DNA of 64,000 nucleotides from Shewanella sp. 1CM18E (GTDB taxonomy: Bacteria; Pseudomonadota; Gammaproteobacteria; Enterobacterales; Shewanellaceae): the NCBI RefSeq assembly GCF_023161665.1, contig NZ_JALNTW010000001.1, forward strand, positions 417,061 to 481,060. The letters run 5' to 3'. Numbering within the stretch: position 1 is the stretch's first letter; each line of letters opens with the position of its first letter. Shown in pieces: positions 37,278 through 48,893 of the stretch. A program made the position numbers and the translations under genes. The notes under the pieces were generated by a model that saw only the letters and a list, made by a program, of their open reading frames with translations, had not been told where the DNA came from and did not search any database.

Positions 37278-38375
37278 ATGATGAACAATACACTCAAAGC
37301 AGTTCTGCTTACTTCGATGTTACCTTTTGCTGCTAGCGCAGCTGACGGCATGAGCCCCTGGTATGTAGGTGGCGGTGTCGGCATCAATAATTACGAGCCT
37401 AATTGTGATCAAAAAACCATGAAGACCTGTGGTGAAGATGATCCTTATGCATGGGACGTATTTGCAGGTTATCTATTCAACGACTACTTCGGCGTAGAGC
37501 TAGGTTATCGAGATCTAGGTCGAGCTCAATGGGTCGACTACTCAAACAAGCTAAACGATGTAGGGGCTAAAGGTATGAACCTTGGTCTTGTAGCATTCTG
37601 GCCTTTTGCTGGTGACTGGAGTTTGTCAGCTGAAGCTGGTGCTTTTAACTACATTATTTCAAATAACAAGCAATGGGGTTCTGAGTACTACAGTGACAAT
37701 GGTGTCGCACCCTACGTTGGTGCGGGTATTGGTTATAACATTACTGACAACCTAAAGATCCAAGCAAAATATCGTCGTTACGAAAACCTTGACGAAGATA
37801 AATGGAAAACACTTGAAATGGAAAGTAACTATTGGGGTCTAGAGCTCAGCTATCGCTTTGGTAGCAAAGCCAAACCAGCCCCTGTAGTCGCGCCAGTAAT
37901 TGTTACAGACTCAGACAATGATGGTGTAAATGACGATATGGACCAATGTCCAAATACCCCGTCTACACATAAAGTCGATGCCAATGGCTGTACAATTTAT
38001 CAAGTAACAGAAGACAAATTTGATATTGAAGCCAAATTTGCCTCTAACTCAGCTAAAGTCAATCAAGCTTCTTACCAAGATATTAAAGAGCTTGCCGACT
38101 ACATGAACAAGCACCCTAATGCGGAAGTGACAATCTCTGGTCATGCTTCTAATACAGGTAAAGCAGATTACAACATGGCTCTATCTGAGCGCCGTGCAGC
38201 ATCTGTCGCTGATATCCTAATCAACAAATACGGTATCGCACCTGGACGCGTTTCATCTAAAGGCTATGGTATTACTCAGCCATTAATTGAAGGTAGTTCA
38301 CGCGAAGCTAACCAAGCTAATCGCCGCATTGAAGCACATGTAACAGGTAGCGAAAAAACACCTGTTCTAAAATAA
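37278..38375 (+). CDS. OmpA-family outer-membrane protein
   Basis: 365 residues. A signal peptide ends near FAASA; an N-terminal eight-stranded barrel of OmpA type follows (SPWYVGGGVGINNY...WGLELSYRFG). There is one thrombospondin-type-3 calcium repeat, DSDNDGVNDDMDQCP (about residues 213-228), then a C-terminal OmpA peptidoglycan-binding domain (ISGHASNTGKADYNMALSERRA, RVSSKGYG, NRRIEAHV). It anchors the outer membrane to the wall. ATG 37278 and 37281 are both possible; AAGGA lies upstream. Confidence 0.94.
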   Translation: MMNNTLKAVLLTSMLPFAASAADGMSPWYVGGGVGINNYEPNCDQKTMKTCGEDDPYAWDVFAGYLFNDYFGVELGYRDLGRAQWVDYSNKLNDVGAKGMNLGLVAFWPFAGDWSLSAEAGAFNYIISNNKQWGSEYYSDNGVAPYVGAGIGYNITDNLKIQAKYRRYENLDEDKWKTLEMESNYWGLELSYRFGSKAKPAPVVAPVIVTDSDNDGVNDDMDQCPNTPSTHKVDANGCTIYQVTEDKFDIEAKFASNSAKVNQASYQDIKELADYMNKHPNAEVTISGHASNTGKADYNMALSERRAASVADILINKYGIAPGRVSSKGYGITQPLIEGSSREANQANRRIEAHVTGSEKTPVLK

Positions 38376-38395
38376 GCTAATTAGCGTTCTCAACA

Positions 38396-38427
38396 AAGCT
38401 CACGGTTGTCACAATCGTGAGCTTTTT
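38396..38427 (+). terminator. terminator of the ompA-type gene
   Basis: AAAGCTCACG and CGTGAGCTTT arms with an internal GTTGTCACAAT loop, then a T tract. It is 20 bp after the stop. Confidence 0.9.
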
Positions 38428-38660
38428 TAGTTTTGAACTTTCATAAAAACGCTATACTTCTGAATTAAACTTTTACCGAACACCAATTCTTAGCAAAATC
38501 TTGTAGTTAGATTACAAAAAAAGTGCGTTTAAATGATTTTCAGCAACTTTTGTGTAATTTTTTTTCATATATGGTTGGAATGTTGATTAAAATGGCTTTT
38601 AATAGCTACTAAATTAATTGTCCAATTCTATGCTGTTCAAAGAGTAAGGATGTAAGACCC

Positions 38661-39617
38661 ATGGCCAACACATTAGAACAACTCAAACCTTTCACTACCA
38701 TCGTTGCCGACACTGGCGATATTGAAGCCATAAAACGTTACCAGCCAGAAGACGCAACCACTAATCCGTCTCTTATTTTAAAAGCATCAGAAATCCCTGA
38801 GTACAGTGGCCTAATCGAAAACGCCATCAGCTGGGCTAAAAGCCAAAGTGATGATCTTGCACAGCAAATTGAAGATGCTGGGGACAAGCTTGCAGTTAAT
38901 ATCGGTTTAGAGATTTTAAAGATTGTTCCAGGCCGTATTTCTACCGAGGTTGATGCACGTCTATCTTTTGATAAAGAAGGCTCAATTGCTAAAGCTCATA
39001 AGCTAATCAAACTATACCAAGAAGCTGGTATTGATAAGTCTCGCATTCTAATTAAGCTTGCTTCAACTTGGGAAGGTATTTGCGCAGCAAAACAGCTTGA
39101 GCAAGAAGGTATCAACTGTAACCTAACCTTATTATTTAGCTTTGCACAGGCTCGTGCATGTGCTGAAGCGGGCGTATACCTGATCTCTCCTTTTGTTGGC
39201 CGTATCTTAGACTGGTATAAGAAGGACACAGGTCTTGAATATTCAGCTAGCGAAGATCCAGGCGTTGTTTCAGTAACAAGCATCTACAACTACTACAAGC
39301 GTCATGGCTTCAATACCGTAGTTATGGGCGCAAGCTTCCGTAACACTGGTGAGATCATTGAGCTAGCTGGTTGTGACCGTCTAACGATTGGTCCAGCACT
39401 TTTAGAAGAACTGCAAAACAGCACAACTCCTATTGTACAAAAGCTACTACCAGCCACTGAAGTTGTCGCTCCAGAAGCGGATATGACTGAAGCTCAGTTC
39501 CGTTGGGAATTTAATGAAGATGCAATGGCTGTAGAAAAGCTTGCAGAAGGCATTCGTAACTTCGCTATCGACCAAGGTAAGCTTGAAGTGATGCTAAAAA
39601 ACAAACTTTCGTCTTAA
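38661..39617 (+). CDS. tal: transaldolase
   Basis: 318 residues, TalB type. [28 protein letters not shown] is the N-terminal signature; the Schiff-base lysine is in [12 protein letters not shown]. It exchanges dihydroxyacetone units between sedoheptulose-7-phosphate and glyceraldehyde-3-phosphate in the pentose phosphate pathway. pgi follows 17 bp later with its own Shine-Dalgarno, so the two form an operon. Confidence 0.97.
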   Translation: MANTLEQLKPFTTIVADTGDIEAIKRYQPEDATTNPSLILKASEIPEYSGLIENAISWAKSQSDDLAQQIEDAGDKLAVNIGLEILKIVPGRISTEVDARLSFDKEGSIAKAHKLIKLYQEAGIDKSRILIKLASTWEGICAAKQLEQEGINCNLTLLFSFAQARACAEAGVYLISPFVGRILDWYKKDTGLEYSASEDPGVVSVTSIYNYYKRHGFNTVVMGASFRNTGEIIELAGCDRLTIGPALLEELQNSTTPIVQKLLPATEVVAPEADMTEAQFRWEFNEDAMAVEKLAEGIRNFAIDQGKLEVMLKNKLSS

Positions 39618-39634
39618 AGGAATAGGACCACAAA

Positions 39635-41272
39635 ATGACTGAACTCACTCAACAAGCCACATGGCAAGCATTAGCGCAGCACAGTAAAACACTGCCGCAT
39701 ATGCGTGAGCTATTTAGCACTGAACCACAGCGCTTTGACAATATGTCAGCCCAAGCTTGTGGATTGTTGCTCGATTACTCAAAAAACCGCGCTTCTAACG
39801 AGACATTATCTCTGTTGTTCAAGCTAGCTAAAGAAAGCCAGCTTGAATCAAAAATAAAAGCGATGTTTGCCGGCGATATCATCAACAATACCGAGCAAAG
39901 AGCTGTTCTTCATACCGCTCTGCGTGCTCCTGCAGATCAAGTAATAAATCTTGACGGCAATAACATTGTCGCTGAAGTGCAGCAAACATTGGCAAAAATG
40001 GGTGAGTTCGTTAGTTCAGTAACATCAGGTGATTGGCTTGGCTATACAGGCAAAACCATCACAGATGTTGTTAGCATTGGTATTGGCGGTTCTTTCTTAG
40101 GGCCTAAAATCGTATCGCAAGCACTACGTCCGTACTGGACTGGTAAGCTAAATTGTCATTTTGTTGCTAACGTTGATGGTACCTCAATTACTGAGAAGCT
40201 AAAAAATCTCGATCCACAAACGACTTTATTTGTGATGTCGTCTAAATCTTTTGGCACTCAAGAGACGTTAACCAACACGCTTACCGCCAAAGAGTGGTTT
40301 TTAAAGCAAGGTGCAACTCAAGCGGACGTTGCTAAACACTTTGTTGCTGTTAGCTCAAATGTTGAAAAAGCCACTGAGTTTGGTATCGACGCCAACAATA
40401 TTTTCCCAATGTGGGATTGGGTTGGTGGGCGTTACTCGCTTTGGTCAGCTATTGGTTTACCTATTGCTCTGCTAATCGGCATGGATAATTTTCGAGAATT
40501 ATTAGCCGGAGCTCATGCTATGGATGAGCATTTTGCCAATACACCGTTAGAGAACAATATGCCAGTTATTATGGGTCTATTCTCTCTTTGGTACGGCAAT
40601 TTCTTTAACGCTCAGTCTCATGTGGTTCTGACTTACGATCATTACTTAAGAGGCTTACCAGCCTACTTCCAGCAACTTGATATGGAAAGTAATGGTAAAT
40701 CTGTCACTCTAAATGGTACTGATGTCGATTACAGCACTGGACCGATTATCTGGGGCGGTGAAGGTACAAATGGTCAACACGCGTACCACCAGCTATTACA
40801 CCAAGGTACAGCACTGATCCCTGCTGACTTTATTATGCCTTTAAATAGCCATAATCCTGTTGGAGAACATCATGTACAGCTTGCTTCAAACTGTTTTGGC
40901 CAAACTCAAGCTTTAATGCAAGGTAGAACGTTTGAAGAAGCATTAGCTGAACTAGCGAGCAGCCAGCTTAGCGATGATCAAAAACAGCTGATAGCTAAGC
41001 ACAAAGTCATGCCGGGTAATAAGCCAAGCAATACCATTTTAATGGATAAATTAACTCCAGCGACATTAGGTTCACTTATTGCGCTTTATGAGCACAGAAC
41101 CTTTGTTCAGGGCGCTATTTGGCAAATTAACTCTTTCGATCAATGGGGAGTTGAACTTGGTAAGCAGTTAGGCAACGATGTTCTAGACCGTCTCACAACA
41201 GATAAAAATGCTGACGAACTAGACTCATCAAGTAACAGTTTAATTAATCTGTTTAGGCAGGGAAAAATTTAA
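39635..41272 (+). CDS. pgi: glucose-6-phosphate isomerase
   Basis: 545 residues, full length. Family signatures are [58 protein letters not shown] and the C-terminal [12 protein letters not shown]. It interconverts glucose-6-phosphate and fructose-6-phosphate. It is second in the tal-pgi unit and followed by a clear terminator. Confidence 0.98.
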   Translation: MTELTQQATWQALAQHSKTLPHMRELFSTEPQRFDNMSAQACGLLLDYSKNRASNETLSLLFKLAKESQLESKIKAMFAGDIINNTEQRAVLHTALRAPADQVINLDGNNIVAEVQQTLAKMGEFVSSVTSGDWLGYTGKTITDVVSIGIGGSFLGPKIVSQALRPYWTGKLNCHFVANVDGTSITEKLKNLDPQTTLFVMSSKSFGTQETLTNTLTAKEWFLKQGATQADVAKHFVAVSSNVEKATEFGIDANNIFPMWDWVGGRYSLWSAIGLPIALLIGMDNFRELLAGAHAMDEHFANTPLENNMPVIMGLFSLWYGNFFNAQSHVVLTYDHYLRGLPAYFQQLDMESNGKSVTLNGTDVDYSTGPIIWGGEGTNGQHAYHQLLHQGTALIPADFIMPLNSHNPVGEHHVQLASNCFGQTQALMQGRTFEEALAELASSQLSDDQKQLIAKHKVMPGNKPSNTILMDKLTPATLGSLIALYEHRTFVQGAIWQINSFDQWGVELGKQLGNDVLDRLTTDKNADELDSSSNSLINLFRQGKI

Positions 41273-41300
41273 GCTTAAATCTCACCTTATGAGTTATCTT

Positions 41301-41328
41301 AAAAAAGCCAGTTTCGACTGGCTTTTTT
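41301..41328 (+). terminator. terminator of tal-pgi
   Basis: AAAAAAGCCAG and CTGGCTTTTTT arms with a 6-base loop, 28 bp after the pgi stop. Confidence 0.93.
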
Positions 41329-41507
41329 GTTTTCTACAGTTAAGCATTCCAATCTTGTTATAAGTTATAACCATATCTCACTCCCTTGCTCTTAAACCAA
41401 AACATTAAAACTTCATCCTGATTTAACATTTTTGAAACATTTTAGTTGCACCATGAACAAAAATCATGCTATTTATTTGAAAACAAAATAAACCAGAGGA
41501 GGTTGCC

Positions 41508-41693
41508 ATGAATCGACTTGATTATGGTAGTGCGCTAGATAGTATTGTTGAAAAGCCAAGCCGCTCGAGAAGCTCCAATAAAAAGCGGAAATGGCGTGAA
41601 ATTGAAGTATTAAAAGAAAAGCACCGCTTACTTAAAGAACTTCAAGAAATGGACAACGGTTTTGATGGTGAGTTAGACAGCCTCCTTATGTAA
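41508..41693 (+). CDS. small basic DUF3545-type protein
   Basis: 61 residues, strongly charged. A lysine/arginine-rich middle (SSNKKRKWREIEVLKEKHRLLKELQEMD) is predicted to be one long helix. It resembles the DUF3545 proteins found in Shewanella and Vibrio; the function is unknown. It has a near-perfect Shine-Dalgarno (AGAGGAGG) six bases before ATG 41508 and its own terminator, so it is real and probably well translated. Confidence 0.82.
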   Translation: MNRLDYGSALDSIVEKPSRSRSSNKKRKWREIEVLKEKHRLLKELQEMDNGFDGELDSLLM

Positions 41694-41708
41694 TTTTACA
41701 TAACTCAT

Positions 41709-41735
41709 AAAAAGAGCGCATTAGCGCTCTTTTTT
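41709..41735 (+). terminator. terminator of the DUF3545-type gene
   Basis: AAAAAGAGCGC and GCGCTCTTTTTT arms with an ATTA loop, 15 bp after the stop. Confidence 0.92.
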
Positions 41736-41803
41736 GTTTTGCAGCCATTTCCCAGTATTAATGCCTGTCAGCATCCCTGATAGCGATATGTATCCTCTCA
41801 ATG

Positions 41804-42343
41804 CTATTCAGTTGTAGCTAAATAATCCCTAAGCTCTTCAAATAACACTGCACCGTTTTCATTAAATAACGGATCATCAATTAACCGCTCATTACACATA
41901 GCAGTTACTGTCTGCCAGTCACTATCAGTAAAAGCCTCTTTCCATTTAGGAAAAACTGACGACTCTTCAAATTCCATGTGATTACGCTGTAACTGAACAT
42001 AACTTTTGAGATCGAGCACAAGCTGCTCTTTAGATACGACGATGTCACTTAAAATGAGATTTAGGGTCGCCATCAGTGATGATGATGCATCACTTAGTGC
42101 TTCATGGTCTGCCAACAATGCTTCACCTGTAGGGTTCGATTGGAATTTGCTGCCATAAAACTCTGAAATAATATCTTCTAAAGGGTGATGGCTATGCTCA
42201 GCATAGCTTTGCATATACTCAACAATGTCACGTACTACGTTGTAATTAATCGGCTCACCAGCAGCGAGCTTAGTATATTTTGCAGATAAAACCGTAAGCA
42301 GTTTCGCGATATGCTTATGGTCGTGCATGAGTCTTGCTAGCAT
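41804..42343 (-). CDS. hemerythrin HHE-domain protein
   Basis: About 179 residues, a four-helix bundle with the di-iron ligand pattern: MHDHKH near the N-terminus, HSHHPLEDII, LADHEAL, and NHMEFEESSVFP. ATG 42343 is preferred over 42367 because GGAG lies six bases upstream. Cytoplasmic. Such proteins bind O2 or NO or serve iron-sulphur repair and redox sensing; which one applies cannot be read here. No partner gene is adjacent. Confidence 0.87.
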   Translation of the reverse strand: MLARLMHDHKHIAKLLTVLSAKYTKLAAGEPINYNVVRDIVEYMQSYAEHSHHPLEDIISEFYGSKFQSNPTGEALLADHEALSDASSSLMATLNLILSDIVVSKEQLVLDLKSYVQLQRNHMEFEESSVFPKWKEAFTDSDWQTVTAMCNERLIDDPLFNENGAVLFEELRDYLATTE

Positions 42344-42583
42344 AGTTTTCTCCACCTTCATTCTCACCCACTACCTTTTATATTAGTAAAGCGTACAAAG
42401 AACACCCAACATAGCAGACAACTAAAACCCAGGTGAATGATACAGATCAAACTGATTTAAACTAGAAACAACCACTTACTACTGATGTGCAAACTTCTAA
42501 ATAATTAACAAGGATAAATTGCTAATTCGCTCCAGCCACATGCGATAATGCATGACTATCGAAAAATAGCAGGAACAGAATAA

Positions 42584-43438
42584 ATGCAACAAACCCATTT
42601 TATAGGTGCTCATGTTAGTGCCTCTGGAGGCATAGCCAACGCCCCACTCAACGCCGCCGCAATTGGCGCAAATGCATTTGCTCTATTCACTAAAAATCAA
42701 CGCCGCTGGCAAGCAAAAGAGCTTGAAGCCGAACAAATACAACTATTTAGACAGCGCTGCGATGAAGCAAGTATCTCAATGGAAGCTATTTTGCCTCACG
42801 ACAGCTACCTGATAAATTTAGGTCATCCAGATAACGAACTATTGCATAAATCACGATTAGCTTTTATTGATGAAATAAAGCGCTGTGAACAAATAGGCTT
42901 GAGCTTATTAAACTTCCACCCCGGCAGTCACTTGCGAAAAATCTCAATAGATGAGTGTCTTGCGCGGATCAGTGAATCAATAAACTTGGCGCTAGATTGC
43001 AGCTCAGGTGTAACTGCCGTAATTGAAAATACTGCAGGTCAAGGTTCCAATCTGGGCCATAGTTTTGAGCAATTAGCGCAAATCATTGATGGTGTGGAAG
43101 ATAAGTCTCGAGTAGGCGTCTGTATCGATACTTGTCACCTTTTTGCCGCTGGCTACGATATAAGAACCAATGATACCTGCAATCAAACTTTAGATTTGTT
43201 TGATAAAGTCGTTGGTAACCAATACCTAAAGGCTATGCATTTAAATGATAGTAAAACGCCGTTAAATAGCCGTGTTGATAGACATCAATCTCTAGGGCAA
43301 GGCGAAATCGGTCAGCAAGCGTTTGCTAGCTTAATGAAGCTAGAAGTCATGCAAGGGATCCCACTGATTTTAGAGACGGTGCAGCCAGAGATCTGGCGAG
43401 AAGAGATAAACTGGTTACGTTATTTAGCTAAGCAATAA
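42584..43438 (+). CDS. nfo: endonuclease IV
   Basis: 284 residues, AP endonuclease family 2 TIM barrel with a trinuclear zinc centre. Ligand motifs are [53 protein letters not shown] and LETVQPE. It cuts DNA at abasic sites during base-excision repair. ATG 42584 follows a weak AGGAACAG. It is monocistronic. Confidence 0.96.
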   Translation: MQQTHFIGAHVSASGGIANAPLNAAAIGANAFALFTKNQRRWQAKELEAEQIQLFRQRCDEASISMEAILPHDSYLINLGHPDNELLHKSRLAFIDEIKRCEQIGLSLLNFHPGSHLRKISIDECLARISESINLALDCSSGVTAVIENTAGQGSNLGHSFEQLAQIIDGVEDKSRVGVCIDTCHLFAAGYDIRTNDTCNQTLDLFDKVVGNQYLKAMHLNDSKTPLNSRVDRHQSLGQGEIGQQAFASLMKLEVMQGIPLILETVQPEIWREEINWLRYLAKQ

Positions 43439-43527
43439 ATGGCAACTGTTAAGTAAATCTATGTGCATTTAGCGCCATTATCTTATGGCGCTGATACATC
43501 ACTTAAGCACAAGACGGCAGAAAAGCG

Positions 43528-43824
43528 CTACATTAAACACTTATAGACAACCGCAACCACTTTGGTTGGCTCGCCAAGATCTGATTGTAACCAAACGATA
43601 TGAGTGCCTTTAAGCTCCTCACCTTGCTTAATAGCGCTTAGTCTTGCATCAGCTAGTGCATTATCGCCACGGCCAAATCCAGTAACCATAGCAAAGCTAT
43701 CACAATGTGTTACTTCAAAGTCGTAAGCTTCGTTTATTCGGTGATATAGCTCAATATCTTCAGTTGCGCAGCCCGCTAGCAGACTGACACATAAAACCCC
43801 CACAATAAAACGAAACACTGTCAC
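43528..43824 (-). CDS. small lipoprotein of unknown function
   Basis: 98 residues. The lipoprotein signal ends in LLAGC (Cys19). The mature part (VTHCDSFAMVTGFGRGDNALADARLSAIKQGEELKG...) has the Cys-strand-helix-strand layout of small outer-membrane lipoproteins such as DUF4156 and RcsF-like proteins, with a second Cys near the end (VYKC). I cannot name the family with confidence. A good CRP-like site lies 53 bp upstream (43877-43892). Confidence 0.75.
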   Translation of the reverse strand: MTVFRFIVGVLCVSLLAGCATEDIELYHRINEAYDFEVTHCDSFAMVTGFGRGDNALADARLSAIKQGEELKGTHIVWLQSDLGEPTKVVAVVYKCLM

Positions 43825-43876
43825 GACTCCAATTTAAAAAGAGTCGCGCACGATATAAAAAATACCAACTGCAATT

Positions 43877-43892
43877 AGTGATACGGATCACA
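43877..43892. promoter_or_regulatory. CRP-like site upstream of the small lipoprotein
   Basis: AGTGATACGGATCACA: nine of ten positions of the TGTGA-N6-TCACA half-sites match. Its centre is about 60 bp before the start codon, a position suited to activation. Confidence 0.65.
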
Positions 43893-44015
43893 CAAGAAAA
43901 GCCTAGCCGCTCACATTTGGTTACCCATGTTAATGAACATGACTAAGCATCAATAGCTTGCAACTACAGCTAAAAACCACCTGTATATTTAAATGAATAG
44001 CCACAAATCCACAAC

Positions 44016-44047
44016 AAAAAAAAGGAAGCATTAACAGCTTCCATTTT
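44016..44047 (-). terminator. terminator of thrABC
   Basis: Minus strand: GGAAGC and GCTTCC arms with a 7-base loop, followed by eight U. It is about 20 bp past the thrC stop. Confidence 0.88.
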
Positions 44048-44063
44048 TAGTAACATTGTCGAT

Positions 44064-45350
44064 TTATGCCGCTAAGATCTTAAATAAATGCGTTTTCAAC
44101 TGCTGAAAATCATCTGCCAATTCGGCCGATAAAATCGCTTTTGGTACCACTCGGGCTAATGCTTCTGGCAAAGGTAACTCGATTTGTAAAATATCTTCTA
44201 CCGCTTCATTAAACTTAGCTGGATGCGCTGTGGCTAAGAAGATCCCTTTTTCATCACCAGCCATAGTTTGTTTAAGCGCTAGTGCAGCAATCGCGGCATG
44301 TGGCTCAGATAGGTAGCCAGCACAATTTAATGCTTTTACCGACTCGCTAGTGTCACCTTCAGACACACCTAAACCGATGATCTCATCAAGTGACCAATTC
44401 ATAGCCGTAACAATTGCTTCAACTCTAGGCCAATTACTAGGCTCGGCAACGTCCATTGCGTTAGACATAGTTGCCACCGTTGGCTCAGGCAACCACTCGC
44501 CATTACCTAAATAGCGCGGAACCGTATCATTACTATTGGTTGCAGCAACAAAACGCTTAACAGGCAAGCCCATAGCCTTAGCGAAAAGGCCCGCTGTCAG
44601 GTTACCAAAGTTACCACTTGGTACAGCTATCACAGGATCACTATCATTTTGCTGTTTAAACTGGGCAACGGCTTCAAAGTAATAACAGATTTGTGCAAGA
44701 AGTCGGCTGATATTAATTGAGTTTGCCGAGTTTAAATGCAAACCATCACGAATATCTAAATCTTCAAAAGACTGCTTCACTAATGTTTGGCAAGCATCAA
44801 AGTCAGACTGGACGGCCACAGTATGAATATTGTCGCCTAAGGTAGTGAACATCTTTTCCTGCAGAACACTAATCTTGCCTTTTGGATAAAGCACAACAAC
44901 ATTAATATTGTCTAAACCATAAAACGCATCAGCCACCGCAGCGCCAGTATCACCAGAGGTTGCAGTCAAAATATTAATCTTTTCTGACTTAGCTAACTCA
45001 TTTAAACATTGAGCCATAAAGCGTGCACCAAAGTCTTTAAACGCTAATGTCGGCCCGTGGAATAACTCAAGGCTATACAGGTTTTCATCAGCTTTAACCA
45101 ATGGCAACTCGAAGTTAAATGCACGCTCTACTAATCTGTCTACGGTATCTTGCCCAAGTTCTGAGGCTAACCAAGCACCGATCACTTTTTTGCTTCTTTC
45201 AACAAATGGTAGTGCTAGTAAGCTATCAATATCCTGTAGCTGCGGGATCTGCTTTGGAAAAAACAATCCCCTGTCTTTACCTAAGCCAAGTTTTACCGCT
45301 TCAGTAAAGCTAACGACCTGCGATGGATGTTTTAGGTTATATAACTGCAT
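44064..45350 (-). CDS. thrC: threonine synthase
   Basis: 428 residues. The PLP lysine is in LAFKDFGARFMAQ; other signatures are LTATSGDTGAAVADAF and VPSGNFGNLTAG. It makes threonine from O-phosphohomoserine. It is the last gene of thrABC, 52 bp after thrB. Confidence 0.97.
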   Translation of the reverse strand: MQLYNLKHPSQVVSFTEAVKLGLGKDRGLFFPKQIPQLQDIDSLLALPFVERSKKVIGAWLASELGQDTVDRLVERAFNFELPLVKADENLYSLELFHGPTLAFKDFGARFMAQCLNELAKSEKINILTATSGDTGAAVADAFYGLDNINVVVLYPKGKISVLQEKMFTTLGDNIHTVAVQSDFDACQTLVKQSFEDLDIRDGLHLNSANSINISRLLAQICYYFEAVAQFKQQNDSDPVIAVPSGNFGNLTAGLFAKAMGLPVKRFVAATNSNDTVPRYLGNGEWLPEPTVATMSNAMDVAEPSNWPRVEAIVTAMNWSLDEIIGLGVSEGDTSESVKALNCAGYLSEPHAAIAALALKQTMAGDEKGIFLATAHPAKFNEAVEDILQIELPLPEALARVVPKAILSAELADDFQQLKTHLFKILAA

Positions 45351-45402
45351 GACGACTTCCCTTAATTCTATTTTTAATCTTTTCTATCTAACTTGAGCGC
45401 GG

Positions 45403-46338
45403 TTAACCAAGGATGCGAGAGCCATCGGTATCAATACGGCAGATATGAGAAAATCCTTTGCTTTGCGCTATATAGTTGCTGTTTAGCCATTGCTGTGCCT
45501 GATTGGCTATAGCAAGATCATCAGTGACGCTAAATAAAGTGGGGCCACTGCCAGAGATCCCTGTCGTTAGCATACCAAGTTGTTGTAATGCATCTTTTGC
45601 CGATAAGAAGTTAGGGATCTCTGCTGCGCGATACGGCTCAGCAAGTACATCCTTTAATACCGCAATCGCTAATTCTGCGTCTTGCTTATAAGAAGCATGC
45701 ACAAACGCGCTCAAGTAGCGGCCAAAATCAATGGTTGTTTGCTTATCAAACTGCTCTGGCATCAGTTGGCGCATTTTAGCCGTTGATAACGAAATGCCTG
45801 GATATGCCACAACCCAATACCATTGCTTAAAATCTGGGATCGCTTCACAAACAGAGTTAGGCGTATCTAACATTAATTGCATGCCGCCTAAGTAACAAGG
45901 TGCCACATTGTCGTAATGCACAGAGCCGCTGATCTTGCCCTCAAATTCTCCCATTAAGCGCAGTAACTCTTGCTGGTTAAAAGGCTTGTCAAAATATTCA
46001 TTTAGCGCCATTAATGCAGCTACAACCGAGCTAGCGCTAGAACCAAGTCCACTTCCTACAGGTAAGTTTTTCTCAAGTGTTAACGCTAAGCCAGCTTCTT
46101 TATTTAAATGCGCTAAGAAGAACTCTGCACATTGATACACGATATTCTCTTGCGGATTTGGTGGCAGTTTATCTGCCCAGTGACCCGCTAACGCTAACGA
46201 AATGCCGCTTTCAGCCGCAGCCACTGTGACTTTATCGCCCAGTAAGCTGCCATCAATTGGCGCAAGTGCTGCACCAAGCAGATCAAAACCGACACCGACA
46301 TTGCCCATTGATGCTGGGGCATAAATTGTTACGCTCAT
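45403..46338 (-). CDS. thrB: homoserine kinase
   Basis: 311 residues, GHMP kinase. [16 protein letters not shown], the ATP loop [18 protein letters not shown] and the C-terminal [12 protein letters not shown] are all present. Its ATG overlaps the thrA stop by four bases (ATGA), indicating coupled translation. Confidence 0.97.
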   Translation of the reverse strand: MSVTIYAPASMGNVGVGFDLLGAALAPIDGSLLGDKVTVAAAESGISLALAGHWADKLPPNPQENIVYQCAEFFLAHLNKEAGLALTLEKNLPVGSGLGSSASSVVAALMALNEYFDKPFNQQELLRLMGEFEGKISGSVHYDNVAPCYLGGMQLMLDTPNSVCEAIPDFKQWYWVVAYPGISLSTAKMRQLMPEQFDKQTTIDFGRYLSAFVHASYKQDAELAIAVLKDVLAEPYRAAEIPNFLSAKDALQQLGMLTTGISGSGPTLFSVTDDLAIANQAQQWLNSNYIAQSKGFSHICRIDTDGSRILG

Positions 46339-48800
46339 ACACCCACCTCACGAGTCCAATTGAGAGTTCTTAGAATATCCGCAAACGCACCAGCAGCAGT
46401 TACGTCAGTACCTGCGCCGTAGCCACGTAATACAAATGGAATAGGCTGATAATAACGGCTATAGAAAGCGAGTGCGTTTTCACCACCTTTAACACTGTAG
46501 AGAGGGTCGGTTGCATCAACTTCGGCAATTTTAACCTTACAGCCTTGCTCATCAATTTGACCAACATAACGCAGTACTTTACCCGCTGCTTTAGCGGCTT
46601 CAACACGCTGAGCAATCTCAGCATCAAGCTTTGGTAAATTTGCCATAAAGGCATCAACATCACCGGATGCATCAAATGACTCAGGTAATACAGGCTCTAC
46701 ATGGATATCACTAAGCTCTAACTCCATGCCTACTTCACGAGCAAGGATCAATACTTTACGCGCGACGTCCATACCACTTAAATCATCTCGAGGGTCTGGC
46801 TCAGTAAAACACTTTTCTCTTGCGATTGATGTCGCTTCAGATAGCGTCATCCCTTCATCTAACATGCCGAAAATATAAGAAAGACTACCTGACAAAATAC
46901 CGTTAAAGCGCAGTAACTTGTCACCAGCAAACAGAAGCTTCTTCAAGTTATCGATAACCGGTAAACCCGCGCCAACTGTTGTCTCATACAAGAACTGACG
47001 ACGCTGCTTAAGGGCGGTTATTCTTAAATCTTGGTAGTAAGCCATATCACGAGTGTTGGCCTTCTTATTTGGCGTAACCACGTGTAGGCCAGCGTTCATC
47101 ACATCAAGGTATTTATTTGAGACAAATTCACTTGAAGTACAATCAACCAGTACAGGGTTTAGCAATTGCTGCTCTTTAGCCCACACCAACATGGCATCAA
47201 GATCAGCTTCTTGCTCACAATCAGCTAGTAAGCCTTGCCAGTTAGCCAAATCAATTCCTTGTGCATCTAGCAGCATTTTTCTTGAGTTAACTACGCCACA
47301 AACACGAATACTAATGTGTTGCTCTTTAAGCATGTCGCACTGCTGTTTAATCTGCTCTAGTAGACCTGCACCGACGTTACCGCTGCCAACTAAAAACACA
47401 TCTAAATAGTGCTGTACATCGAAAAATGACTGGTGACATGCGGCAATTGCATGCTTAGTTTTACGCTGCTCGACAACAGCAGAAATAGAACGCTCTGACG
47501 AGCCCTGTGCAATCGCCACAATGTTGACTGTTGCTTGAGCAAGCGCTTGGAAAAACTTCGCTGCAACACCTTTATGAGTGCGCATGCCATCACCAATTAA
47601 CGACACAATCGCTAAGTTATGACGGGTTTCAATGGGTTCAAGGATCTCACTCTTAAGCTCAAGCTCAAACTCTTGCTCTAGAGCATACTTTGCCCGCACC
47701 GCGTCTTCAGTCGCGACACAAAAACTGATGCTGTACTCAGATGAACTTTGGGTAATTAAAGACACTGATACCCCAGAGCGTGAAATGGCGCCAAGTGTGC
47801 GGCTTGCCATGCCCACCATACCTTTCATGCCAGGGCCCGACACATCAAACATTGTTTGATCATCTAGATTAGAAATCGCCTTAACGCTTAAGCCGGTTTC
47901 ATCAGGCTGATCTGAGACTAGAGTACCAACAGCTTCAGGGTTAAAGGTGTTACGGATATAGCAAGGGATATGATATTGCGCAATTGGCGCGACAGTTTTA
48001 GGATGCAGCACCTTAGCGCCAAAATAAGAGACTTCCATCGCCTCTTGGTAGCTAAGTTGCGATAACAACTTCGCATCGGCCACTACACGTGGATCTGTGT
48101 TGTAAACACCGTCAACATCGGTCCAGATCTCACAGCAACTTGCATCTAAGCAAGCTGATAGTACAGCAGCAGAGTAATCTGAGCCGTTACGGCCTAAAGT
48201 CACTACGTTGCCGTTTACATCACCTGCAGTAAAGCCAGGCATAACCCAAACATCTACCGCAGATAAATCTAATGCGCTAAATCTAAGTTTACTCGCTTCA
48301 ATATCTACAGCCGACTCAAGGCGAGGACCATAGCCCACAAGCAGAGACTCAGGAACTAAGATATCGGCGCTATGGTTAAGCGATTTAATCACTTCAACCA
48401 TGAGTGCTGACGACAGTTTTTCACCACCAACCAGAATATGTGCCTCAACGCTTTCAGGGCACTCGCCAAGCAAGCTCATGCCTTCGAGTTTACTTTGCCA
48501 ATCACTAAGCTGCAGTTGAAGCTTTTTGCTTAATAATTGATTTTGTTCAGCAGCTAAACTGCTCGCTGCCGCGTCATATAAATGATTAAAAACCAGCTCT
48601 ACTTTTGCCAATACCGCGGCGTAATCGCCACCGTTTACAGCAGCAGATACCATTTCAATCAAACCATTTGTGACTGTTGCAGGCGCAGACAGAACAACTG
48701 CAGTCGGCTCTGAATTCGCAGACTGATGTACAATTTCTGCAGCGACTTGAAAACGCTGCCAATTGGCAAGAGATGTACCGCCAAACTTCATAACTTTCAT
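46335..48800 (-). CDS. thrA: bifunctional aspartokinase I / homoserine dehydrogenase I
   Basis: 821 residues. The N-terminal kinase ([28 protein letters not shown]), two ACT regulatory domains in the middle, then the homoserine dehydrogenase ([37 protein letters not shown]). The length matches E. coli ThrA, the threonine-inhibited isoenzyme. It is the first structural gene after the thrL attenuator. Confidence 0.98.
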   Translation of the reverse strand: MKVMKFGGTSLANWQRFQVAAEIVHQSANSEPTAVVLSAPATVTNGLIEMVSAAVNGGDYAAVLAKVELVFNHLYDAAASSLAAEQNQLLSKKLQLQLSDWQSKLEGMSLLGECPESVEAHILVGGEKLSSALMVEVIKSLNHSADILVPESLLVGYGPRLESAVDIEASKLRFSALDLSAVDVWVMPGFTAGDVNGNVVTLGRNGSDYSAAVLSACLDASCCEIWTDVDGVYNTDPRVVADAKLLSQLSYQEAMEVSYFGAKVLHPKTVAPIAQYHIPCYIRNTFNPEAVGTLVSDQPDETGLSVKAISNLDDQTMFDVSGPGMKGMVGMASRTLGAISRSGVSVSLITQSSSEYSISFCVATEDAVRAKYALEQEFELELKSEILEPIETRHNLAIVSLIGDGMRTHKGVAAKFFQALAQATVNIVAIAQGSSERSISAVVEQRKTKHAIAACHQSFFDVQHYLDVFLVGSGNVGAGLLEQIKQQCDMLKEQHISIRVCGVVNSRKMLLDAQGIDLANWQGLLADCEQEADLDAMLVWAKEQQLLNPVLVDCTSSEFVSNKYLDVMNAGLHVVTPNKKANTRDMAYYQDLRITALKQRRQFLYETTVGAGLPVIDNLKKLLFAGDKLLRFNGILSGSLSYIFGMLDEGMTLSEATSIAREKCFTEPDPRDDLSGMDVARKVLILAREVGMELELSDIHVEPVLPESFDASGDVDAFMANLPKLDAEIAQRVEAAKAAGKVLRYVGQIDEQGCKVKIAEVDATDPLYSVKGGENALAFYSRYYQPIPFVLRGYGAGTDVTAAGAFADILRTLNWTREVGV

Positions 48801-48834
48801 TGTAAACTCCTTTTACCGCGCCCACCCAAGAAAC

Positions 48835-48865
48835 AAAAAAGCCCGCTCCTTTTGGGGGAGCGGGC
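48835..48865 (-). terminator. thr attenuator terminator
   Basis: Minus strand: GCCCGCTCC and GGAGCGGGC arms with a short loop, followed by six U. It lies between the thrL leader and thrA; the 5' arm can alternatively pair with the GC-rich end of thrL (GGGGGCGGGCT), the antiterminator. Confidence 0.93.
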
Positions 48866-48893
48866 TTGATATTTTACTTATATCAGGTTGTGC

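Noticed and set aside
37073..37387. Minus-strand ORF of 104 codons across the ompA-type start
   Set aside because: It is antisense to the signal peptide and leader of a clear gene, with no recognisable domain and no Shine-Dalgarno.
43471..43492. Terminator between nfo and the small lipoprotein gene (AGCGCCAT/ATGGCGCT)
   Set aside because: The 8-bp stem is perfect, but there is no T tract on either side, so it is left as a hairpin of unknown role.
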